Source: Thermogutta sp.
Lineage (GTDB): Bacteria; Planctomycetota; Planctomycetia; Pirellulales; Thermoguttaceae
DNA: 5,323 nucleotides
Assembly (NCBI GenBank): GCA_012798155.1
Contig: JAAZNR010000287.1
Location: 1 to 5,323, forward strand
Reading direction: 5' to 3'
Position numbers and translations under genes: made by a program
Notes under the pieces: generated by a model
Told to the model about the DNA's origin: nothing
Database searches by the model: none
What the model saw: only the letters and a program-made list of their open reading frames with translations
Part shown: one piece after another, positions 1 through 4,380 of the stretch
How the letters are laid out: every line of letters starts with the position of its first letter
Position numbering within the stretch: position 1 is the first letter of the stretch

Positions 1-1
1 C

Positions 2-79
2 CAATTCAACCGACTGACGACGCCCACCGCCCTCCAGCGCCGTGTGTTTGAGCTCCTCGGCATTGGTATCGGAGGGTAG
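2..79 (+). CDS. C-terminal tail of an unidentified protein, possibly a transposase (5' partial)
   Basis: Reading from base 2 gives an open frame of 25 residues ending at a TAG at 77-79. It contains the stretch LTTPTALQRRVFELLGIG. Everything upstream lies outside the window. A short tail of this kind (TPTALQRR..ELLG) resembles, from memory, the ends of some IS4/IS1634-type DDE transposases. It also sits directly beside another transposase fragment, which favours a mobile-element origin. The fragment is too short to assign a family, and an ordinary host gene cannot be excluded. The reading frame is supported only by its protein-like composition and the absence of stops. Confidence 0.4.
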   Translation, partial: QFNRLTTPTALQRRVFELLGIGIGG

Positions 80-89
80 CCAGAACCCG

Positions 90-278
90 TTATTTCGAAA
101 GCCGCCGTTTTCGCCGTATTTCCCGCGTCTCAGGCGAAAAACCTCGTTTCTGAAGCGAAAAAGTTCGGATTAGGCCCAAGATCTCGCCGGCCTTCACCAG
201 CGAAATATCTCCCGCCTTCACCCGACCCAACACCTCCAACCGCGCCCGCTCTTTCGCACTCATTCGTAATGTCTCCAT
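90..278 (-). pseudogene. ISNCY-like transposase, N-terminal fragment (truncated)
   Basis: This 62-codon minus-strand frame starts at the ATG at 278-276, two bases after a GGAGGGTT Shine-Dalgarno (288-281). An upstream in-frame ATG at 311 has no ribosome site and falls in the terminal repeats, so I reject it. Residues 1-36 (METLRMSAKERARLEVLGRV..., ending in GEILGL) match the N-terminal helix-turn-helix region that I recognise from ISNCY-type transposases, where the recognition helix normally continues with a motif like SYRQ or SVRQ. Here the family pattern stops after L36 (near base 171). The next 26 residues are basic and unrelated before a TAA at 92-90. Such transposases are usually over 400 residues and carry an rve/DDE catalytic core, which is entirely absent. 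The fragment cannot be a working transposase, although the truncated DNA-binding domain could still be translated. Confidence 0.6.
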
Positions 279-280
279 AC

Positions 281-300
281 AACCCTCCTTTCGGAGGGTT
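281..300 (-). promoter_or_regulatory. GNRA-capped hairpin enclosing the transposase Shine-Dalgarno
   Basis: Read on the minus strand, the sequence is AACCCTCC-GAAA-GGAGGGTT, a perfect 8-bp stem closed by a GAAA tetraloop. The 3' arm is the Shine-Dalgarno of the transposase fragment, and the ATG follows two bases later. In RNA this hairpin would hide the ribosome site. That is a known way in which IS elements limit translation from read-through transcripts; its application here is inferred. The geometry is directly visible. Confidence 0.6.
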
Positions 301-304
301 GATA

Positions 305-348
305 GGGACATTTCTACTCACGCCGCAAGGGGACATTTCTATTCACGC
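305..348. repeat. Two near-identical 19-bp direct repeats at the IS end
   Basis: GGGACATTTCTACTCACGC (305-323) and GGGACATTTCTATTCACGC (330-348) agree at 18 of 19 positions and repeat with a 25-bp period. They lie just upstream of the transposase fragment, where terminal transposase-binding sites are expected. On the minus strand they contain the core AGAAATGTCCC. Confidence 0.65.
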
Positions 349-418
349 ATGACACTCTTCCCCGGCGGGTTTTCGTCACGCTGGGACGCGGACCTATTTC
401 CACCTGGGGTGGATCGAT

Positions 419-448
419 TTGGTTCGGGGCCTGCCCCTGTGCTATCAT
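419..448 (+). promoter_or_regulatory. Candidate sigma70-type promoter with extended -10, upstream of the 169-aa gene
   Basis: A TTGGTT hexamer (419-424) lies 18 bp upstream of TATCAT (443-448). TATCAT matches the TATAAT consensus at five of six positions and is preceded by TGC, giving an extended -10 (TGnTATCAT). The spacer holds a small dyad, GGGGC-CT-GCCCC (426-437). The -35 match is only moderate. A transcript starting near 455 would have a leader of about 140 bases before the ATG at 597. Confidence 0.4.
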
Positions 449-513
449 GAAGGCGTCGGGGTGGGCTGTGTCGAACGGGCCGAATGGGGGCCGAAGAGGG
501 CAGGACCGCCGGC

Positions 514-574
514 CGGATACGATATCCGTGCGCAACGCCGGCAAGCGTCGCTGTCGGCAACGTCGGCCGGCGTT
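514..574 (+). promoter_or_regulatory. Structured leader: two inverted repeats upstream of the 169-aa gene
   Basis: Two dyads lie between the candidate promoter and the RBS. The first is CGGATA-CGA-TATCCG (514-528), six paired bases around a 3-base centre. The second is AACGCCGGC (534-542) pairing perfectly with GCCGGCGTT (566-574) around a 23-base loop, ending just upstream of the ribosome site at 584-589. The first could be an operator and the second an RNA hairpin acting on translation. No known riboswitch or operator family is recognised, and GC-rich DNA yields some dyads by chance. Confidence 0.3.
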
Positions 575-583
575 ACTGTCAAT

Positions 584-589
584 AGGGAG
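584..589 (+). promoter_or_regulatory. Ribosome binding site fixing the start at 597
   Basis: AGGGAG lies seven bases upstream of the ATG at 597-599. The same frame is open upstream to an ATG at 447, but that ATG overlaps the candidate -10 element and has no Shine-Dalgarno. The downstream start is therefore preferred. Confidence 0.6.
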
Positions 590-596
590 AGCGGTG

Positions 597-1106
597 ATGG
601 CGGAACCCTTCGAGCACACCCGGCATCGGAATTGGTTGGAGAGCATCCTCCGCTACATCCCCGGCTTTCGCGGGTACCTGGAAAAGGAGTACCGGCGCGA
701 CAGCGACGACCTCCAGCGGCGCTGGCTGATCCAGCGGTTGGATACGTGCAGACGCTCTCTCGACGATTTGACCGGTCTGATCGTGGAGTCGTGCAATATC
801 GACGTTTTACCCAAGGTCGATGCCGTCCGTGCCAAGATCGACCATCTCTCGGCTCGCATCGGCGGCGCCATGGAGGGCTACAGCGGTTTCTTCGATCTGG
901 TGCGGATCGACACGGACGTGTTGGATCGGATTTATCAACACGACGTCTCTTTGATGGCGAAGGTCGATCGCTTGGCGAGCCTTGTCGAAAACCTCCCTCA
1001 ATGCCCGGCCGATCTGTCTGCGGCGCTCGGCGACGTGGAACAAGGGCTGGAGGACTTGCAGCGGCATTGGGACGGGAGAACGAGGATTCTGGAAGGCATC
1101 GACTGA
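597..1106 (+). CDS. Uncharacterised helical protein, possible partner of a YdjI-like SPFH protein
   Basis: The product is 169 residues with a good RBS (584-589) and a TGA at 1104-1106. It shows no signal peptide, no membrane segment and no catalytic motif I can name. The sequence is predominantly helical and charged. A basic-aromatic N-terminal motif, ILRYIPGFRGYLEKEYRR (residues 17-34), is followed by a long heptad-like stretch to about residue 90, the motif GYSGFFD (94-100), and a segment DVLDRIYQHDVSLM (107-120) that leads into a second helical region. The GYSGFFD..LxRIYxHDxxL pattern resembles, from memory, small uncharacterised proteins often encoded next to SPFH/YdjI-like genes. The next region downstream is the start of just such a gene, 126 bp away on the same strand. 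The probable role is a cytoplasmic coiled-coil partner of that protein; this is an inference. The cognate SPFH gene is broken, so the protein may be an orphan. Confidence 0.75.
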   Translation: MAEPFEHTRHRNWLESILRYIPGFRGYLEKEYRRDSDDLQRRWLIQRLDTCRRSLDDLTGLIVESCNIDVLPKVDAVRAKIDHLSARIGGAMEGYSGFFDLVRIDTDVLDRIYQHDVSLMAKVDRLASLVENLPQCPADLSAALGDVEQGLEDLQRHWDGRTRILEGID

Positions 1107-1232
1107 TCGCCGGGCGGCTCTTCGCGAACGTCGTCCGCCCAGCGCGCCGAGGGTGACAAGGATAACAAAGTTGCGTTCGCCTCACCCGCGGTAGGCACGA
1201 GCGAGAAACGCGATCTGAAAGGCGGCAAGGTC

Positions 1233-1452
1233 ATGGGTATCCGAATGGAAGTGATCCAGTTTTTGGATGAAACGAATCGCTCCTTGGTACAGCGGATACC
1301 GCCGGAGGGGACGGCCGACATCGAGATCGGCGCCCAACTGGTTGTGTACGAGAATCAAGAGGCGATCTTTTTCCGCGACGGCAAGGCGCTGGACCGATTC
1401 GGCCCCGGACGACGCCGTCGAGCAAAGGCTCACCGGCCGAGACGCCCTGTAG
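1233..1452 (+). pseudogene. Truncated SPFH-domain protein (YdjI/'virion core protein'-like) relic
   Basis: Translation from the ATG at 1233 gives about 60 residues with clear family character. QLVVYENQEAIFFRDGKALD and then RFGPGR (residues 35-60) match the N-terminal hallmark of YdjI-like SPFH proteins, in which 'ES/NQEAIFF.DG.ALD.FGPGR' is followed by a segment like HTLTTQN and roughly 250 more residues. Here similarity ends at about base 1412. The same frame becomes arginine- and proline-rich nonsense. From 1408 another frame reads DDAVEQRLTGRDAL and stops at TAG 1450-1452; this could be the original C-terminal end of the gene after an out-of-frame internal deletion. The RBS is weak (AAGG at 1227-1230). 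Family members are membrane-associated scaffolding or stress proteins; this copy lacks almost the whole SPFH domain and should be inactive. Another possibility is that a chimeric short peptide is still made. Confidence 0.65.
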
Positions 1453-1508
1453 CGGTTCGCCCCGTGGACGCCGCGGGCGTCGGGCATCGCGAGGGACTCC
1501 TTCGTCAT

Positions 1509-1513
1509 GGAGG
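1509..1513 (+). promoter_or_regulatory. Ribosome binding site fixing the peptidase-like gene start at 1518
   Basis: GGAGG lies four bases before the ATG at 1518-1520. The frame is open upstream as far as 1233, but that upstream part is the SPFH relic plus low-complexity translation. A signal peptide begins right after 1518, so this RBS decides the start. The spacing is on the short side. Confidence 0.6.
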
Positions 1514-1517
1514 CACC

Positions 1518-2699
1518 ATGCTGCAAACAGCAACTTCTCGCGAAAAAGGCGGATGCGTTTCCTGTCCACCCCGCTTCCCGTGGTCCCTTTGGTTCCTTGC
1601 CCTGGTTTGCAGCTCTTTTGGGTTCAGCCAAGCCGTTGGGATGGACTTGCTGCGCATCCAGGAGCAGGACATCCAACGGGAGCTTCGAGGCAAAATCTTG
1701 GCGGAGGGACAGGACGGGGGCATCTTTCTACTGGGACAAGACGGCGTCTTGCACGCGATTCAGCCGGAGCAAATCCTTAGTCGGGGCGCCGACGAATCGC
1801 CTTTTACCGCCTTGACTGCGGAAGAGGCCGCAGCCCTTTGGTTGTCGCGACTGCCCGAGGGTTTTGAAGTCCACCGCACGGCCCACTACGTGATCTTGCA
1901 CAACGCCTCGCGGGGATACGTCCGCTGGTGCGGGGGGCTGCTGGAACGGCTGTATGTCTCGTTTATCAACTATTTCACGCGGCGGGGAGTGAAGGTGTCC
2001 GAGCCGCAATTCCCCCTAGTCGTTATCGTCTTCGCGACGCAAACCCAATACATCGAGCATTGCCGCGAGGAAGTGGGGCCGGCGGTTTCGCAGATCAAGG
2101 GGCACTTCAACTTGCAGACGAACGTGGTGACCACGTACGACTTGACCGGTTCGGGAGGGACGGTTTCGGCGCTGGAACTGGCGCGAGCGCTGGCGCGACC
2201 CGAGGTGCAGCAGAACATCGCCACCGTGGTTCACGAAGCCGCCCACCAATTGGCCAACAATTGCGGCTTGCTTCTCCGCTGGAACGACACGCCGCAATGG
2301 CTCAACGAAGGGCTGGCCATGTTCTTCGAGACGCCGGACGTCCGCGGCAGCCGAGCGGTGACGTCCGTGGGGCTGGTCAATACCGCCCGCTTGGCTCAAT
2401 TCCGGAGTTATCTGTCTCGCCGGCCCCCGGATTCGCTTCGGACGTTGCTCCAAGATGATCGGCGGTTGCAAAACACGGACACGGCGACGGATGCCTACGC
2501 CGAGAGCTGGGCCTTGGTCTACTATCTGTTGATACAACGTCCGCAGGCATTCACCGCCTACGTGGAACGCATCGCGTCCAAGCCGCCCTTGGTCTACGCG
2601 GATGCCGAGGAACGGATTCGAGATTTTCGCGAAACCGTGGAAGATGACTTGGAAAAGTTCGACGCGAACTTCGTCCGCTTCATCTCGCGCTTGAAGTAG
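1518..2699 (+). CDS. Secreted gluzincin-like protein with HEAAH zinc site (DUF1570-like)
   Basis: The product is 393 residues. The N-terminus has a basic segment followed by a hydrophobic core, FPWSLWFLALVCSSFGF (residues 20-36), with a likely signal peptidase I site after SQA (37-39), so the protein should be exported. Residues 40-115 form a variable N-terminal part; residues 116-215 form an alpha/beta region (HYVILHNAS, FPLVVIVFATQTQYIEH). The metal site is TVVHEAAHQLANN with HEAAH at 239-243, followed 20 residues later by WLNEGLAMFFE with the third candidate ligand, Glu264. HExxH plus a downstream Glu in NEGxA is the gluzincin arrangement, and the whole layout matches the DUF1570 proteins that are abundant in Planctomycetes. 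Both the histidines and the catalytic glutamate are present, so peptidase activity is plausible but unproven, and no substrate can be assigned. Four cysteines lie within or near the signal region (13, 16, 31) and in the mature part (138). There is no lipobox. A promoter of its own is not obvious, and transcription may read in from upstream. Confidence 0.85.
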   Translation: MLQTATSREKGGCVSCPPRFPWSLWFLALVCSSFGFSQAVGMDLLRIQEQDIQRELRGKILAEGQDGGIFLLGQDGVLHAIQPEQILSRGADESPFTALTAEEAAALWLSRLPEGFEVHRTAHYVILHNASRGYVRWCGGLLERLYVSFINYFTRRGVKVSEPQFPLVVIVFATQTQYIEHCREEVGPAVSQIKGHFNLQTNVVTTYDLTGSGGTVSALELARALARPEVQQNIATVVHEAAHQLANNCGLLLRWNDTPQWLNEGLAMFFETPDVRGSRAVTSVGLVNTARLAQFRSYLSRRPPDSLRTLLQDDRRLQNTDTATDAYAESWALVYYLLIQRPQAFTAYVERIASKPPLVYADAEERIRDFRETVEDDLEKFDANFVRFISRLK

Positions 2700-2755
2700 T
2701 TCGCGGTCTCTCCGGCATCCCGGCTTCGCCGTCAGGGTTTCACGCCTCGTCTTGG

Positions 2756-2784
2756 TTGCATCGCCGTCCCGCATTCCCTAAGAT
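2756..2784 (+). promoter_or_regulatory. Candidate promoter for the oxidoreductase gene
   Basis: TTGCAT (2756-2761) and TAAGAT (2779-2784) are separated by 17 bp in the 171-bp gap between the peptidase-like gene and the oxidoreductase gene. Matches to the sigma70 consensus are three of six and four of six, so this is suggestive only. The resulting leader would be about 80 bases. A small hairpin, CCCGG/CCGGG (2809-2825), lies within it. Confidence 0.3.
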
Positions 2785-2870
2785 GTCATTCGTCCGCATT
2801 GGAAGGGACCCGGTTCGTGGCCGGGCTCCGCGGAATAGGCTTTGCGGCACCCTTGATGAAGGATTGAACC

Positions 2871-4223
2871 ATGAAGCGACGACAGTCTGAAACGGCGGGA
2901 AAGAGCGGGGACCAAAGGCATAAGGCGACAGGCACCTCGCGGCGGGACTTCTTGCGTACCACGGGGGCGGCCGCCGCGATCGGAATGAGCGGCCTGAGCT
3001 TGGCTCGCGGCGCGCACGCCGCGGGAGAGGACCCCATCCTGAAAATCGCCCTGATCGGTTGCGGAGGGCGGGGCACCGGGGCCGCGGCGAATGCGTTGGA
3101 TGCCGACCCGCGAACCCGTTTGACCGCCATGGCCGACGCCTTCGAGGATCGGCTCAACGGTAGCTTGGCGTCCTTAAAGGAAAAATACGCGGACCGCGTG
3201 GACGTGACGCCGGACACGGCGTTCGCCGGCCTGGATGCCTACGCCAAGGCCATTCAAAGCGACGTGGACGTCGTCCTCCTTTGCGAGCCGCCGCACTTTC
3301 GGCCGAGGCATTTGCGGGCGGCCGTGGATGCTGGCAAACACATCTTCTGCGAGAAACCCGTGGCCGTCGACGCCCCCGGTTATCGCTCCGTCCTGGAAAG
3401 CACGGAAATCGCCAAGCAGAAGGGCCTGTCGCTGGTTTCCGGTTTGTGCTGGCGGTACCACAACGCCACCCGCGAAACTATCCAAAGAATTCAAGACGGT
3501 GCCATCGGCGAGATCGTGACGATTCAAGAGACGTACAATACGGGCCACATCGGCGGGCGCCCGCGGGATCCCGCCCTTACAGAAATGCAATTCCAGGTGC
3601 GTAATTGGTACTGCTTCACGTGGCTGTCGGGCGATCACAATGTCGAGCAGCACATCCACAGTCTGGACAAGGCCCTATGGGTGATGCACGACGAGCCGCC
3701 CGCCGCCGCCTGGGGATTGGGGGGCCGGCAGGTTCGCACCGAGATGCCCCGCTTCGGCAACATCTACGATCATCACGCGGTGTGCTACGAATACGCCAAC
3801 GGAGTCCGCGTCTACTCCTATTGCCGGCAGCATGCCAACTGCTGGAACGATACCACCGACCACGTTTTCGGTACCAAGGGGTTGGGCGTCATCTTGAATG
3901 ACTTCCGCATCGACGGGCCGGAAAAGTGGCGGTATCAAGGCGAAAATACGAACATGTACGTCGCCGAACACCAGGCCCTGTTCCACTCCATCCGTGCCGG
4001 AGAGCCGATCAATAACGGCATCTACATGGCCCGCAGCACGATGATGGCGATTATGGGGCGGATGGCGACCTACACCGGGCAGCGGCTTACCTGGGAACAG
4101 GCCACGCAATCCGAGGAGAATCTTTCGCCTTCGTCGTACGATTGGAATGCCACGCCGCCGATCATGCTGGATGCCGAGGGCCGCTATCCCGTCGCCATTC
4201 CCGGCATCACCAAGTTCGTGTGA
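2871..4223 (+). CDS. Tat-exported Gfo/Idh/MocA family oxidoreductase
   Basis: The product is 450 residues, with an AAGGA ribosome site (2859-2863) seven bases before the ATG. A 22-residue polar extension precedes the twin-arginine motif SRRDFL (23-28), a hydrophobic stretch and a cleavage region near AHAA (48-51), so the folded enzyme is predicted to go to the periplasm with its cofactor already bound. The Rossmann fold begins with KIALIGCGGRGTGA (58-71), whose GCGGRG loop is the NAD(P)-binding motif. The family signature follows: AGKHIFCEKPVA (154-165) with the EKP lysine at 162. The C-terminal substrate half carries HIHSLD (261-266), the histidine/aspartate motif expected in the active site. 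Length is normal for Tat-type planctomycete members. The family oxidises or reduces sugar and cyclitol hydroxyls; the substrate here cannot be read from sequence. The gene appears monocistronic: candidate promoter before it, terminator after it, and a convergent neighbour. Confidence 0.93.
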   Translation: MKRRQSETAGKSGDQRHKATGTSRRDFLRTTGAAAAIGMSGLSLARGAHAAGEDPILKIALIGCGGRGTGAAANALDADPRTRLTAMADAFEDRLNGSLASLKEKYADRVDVTPDTAFAGLDAYAKAIQSDVDVVLLCEPPHFRPRHLRAAVDAGKHIFCEKPVAVDAPGYRSVLESTEIAKQKGLSLVSGLCWRYHNATRETIQRIQDGAIGEIVTIQETYNTGHIGGRPRDPALTEMQFQVRNWYCFTWLSGDHNVEQHIHSLDKALWVMHDEPPAAAWGLGGRQVRTEMPRFGNIYDHHAVCYEYANGVRVYSYCRQHANCWNDTTDHVFGTKGLGVILNDFRIDGPEKWRYQGENTNMYVAEHQALFHSIRAGEPINNGIYMARSTMMAIMGRMATYTGQRLTWEQATQSEENLSPSSYDWNATPPIMLDAEGRYPVAIPGITKFV

Positions 4224-4229
4224 TTGGCG

Positions 4230-4339
4230 GTAATGCGGCTTGCCCGGCGCGGGCGAATTGCGCTTGCCCGATTCGTCTCACGGAAACGCGGCCGCGGTAG
4301 GCGGAGATGCCGCCGCGGTCTTTTGACGTAATGCGGCTT
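4230..4339. repeat. 12-bp direct repeat flanking the terminator
   Basis: GTAATGCGGCTT occurs at 4230-4241 and again at 4328-4339, 98 bp apart, bracketing the intergenic hairpins. The region also holds GCCCG-GCG-CGGGC (4242-4254), a short hairpin without a T-run. The repeats may be a small duplication; no transposase or known miniature-element family is recognised. Confidence 0.35.
4290..4324 (+). terminator. Rho-independent terminator downstream of the oxidoreductase gene
   Basis: GGCCGCGG (4290-4297) pairs with CCGCGGTC (4313-4320), eight pairs with one G-T wobble. A small inner GGC/GCC pair sits in the loop, and the stem is followed directly by TTTT (4321-4324). It lies 66 bases after the stop at 4223. 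The T-run is short, but the stem is very stable. On the opposite strand the stem is followed by GCGTTTCC, so weak action on the convergent dnaA transcript is possible. Confidence 0.6.
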
Positions 4340-4354
4340 TAGCGAAACGGCGGG

Positions 4355-4373
4355 AAACAGGCGGTCGACGCCT
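4355..4373 (-). terminator. Possible weak terminator for dnaA
   Basis: Read on the minus strand just after the dnaA stop, AGGCG-TCGAC-CGCCT (4373-4359) forms a 5-bp stem with a 5-base loop, followed by GTTTCCC. The stem and T-run are both short. It begins eight bases after the stop codon. Confidence 0.3.
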
Positions 4374-4380
4374 CGTCGGT

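Larger units (their letters stand above)
168..348 (-). mobile_element. Remnant of an insertion sequence (transposase start plus one terminal end)
   Basis: The stretch contains one outer end of an IS element: tandem 19-bp repeats at 305-323 and 330-348, an RBS hairpin at 281-300, and the first 36 codons of an ISNCY-like transposase reading away from that end. The inner boundary is placed near 168-173, where family-like protein sequence stops. The outer boundary is placed at the last repeat, near 348. No opposite end or target-site duplication can be seen. Both boundaries are inferences. Confidence 0.45.

Noticed and set aside
932..940. TTATCAACA, one mismatch from a DnaA box
   Set aside because: It is a single site inside the coding sequence of the 597-1106 gene, far from dnaA, with no companion boxes or AT-rich unwinding region. 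A chance match is likely.
1112..1140. GGGCGG/CCGCCC dyad after the 597-1106 gene, as a terminator
   Set aside because: The stem is only 6 bp with a 17-base loop and no T-run follows. This is common by chance in GC-rich DNA.
419..1185. Long open frames on both strands overlapping the 597-1106 gene
   Set aside because: Their translations are R/P/G-rich low-complexity sequence without motifs or RBS. The frame starting at 597 has a good RBS and protein-like helical sequence.
1467..1481. GACGCC-GCG-GGCGTC hairpin before the peptidase-like gene
   Set aside because: The stem is 6 bp with a 3-base loop and no T-run, and it has no clear relation to the RBS at 1509. I cannot support a terminator or riboswitch.
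2016..2774. Long open frame of about 250 codons on the minus strand
   Set aside because: It lies antisense over the peptidase-like gene, has arginine-rich composition and no recognisable domain. Such frames arise from GC-rich codon usage opposite a real gene.
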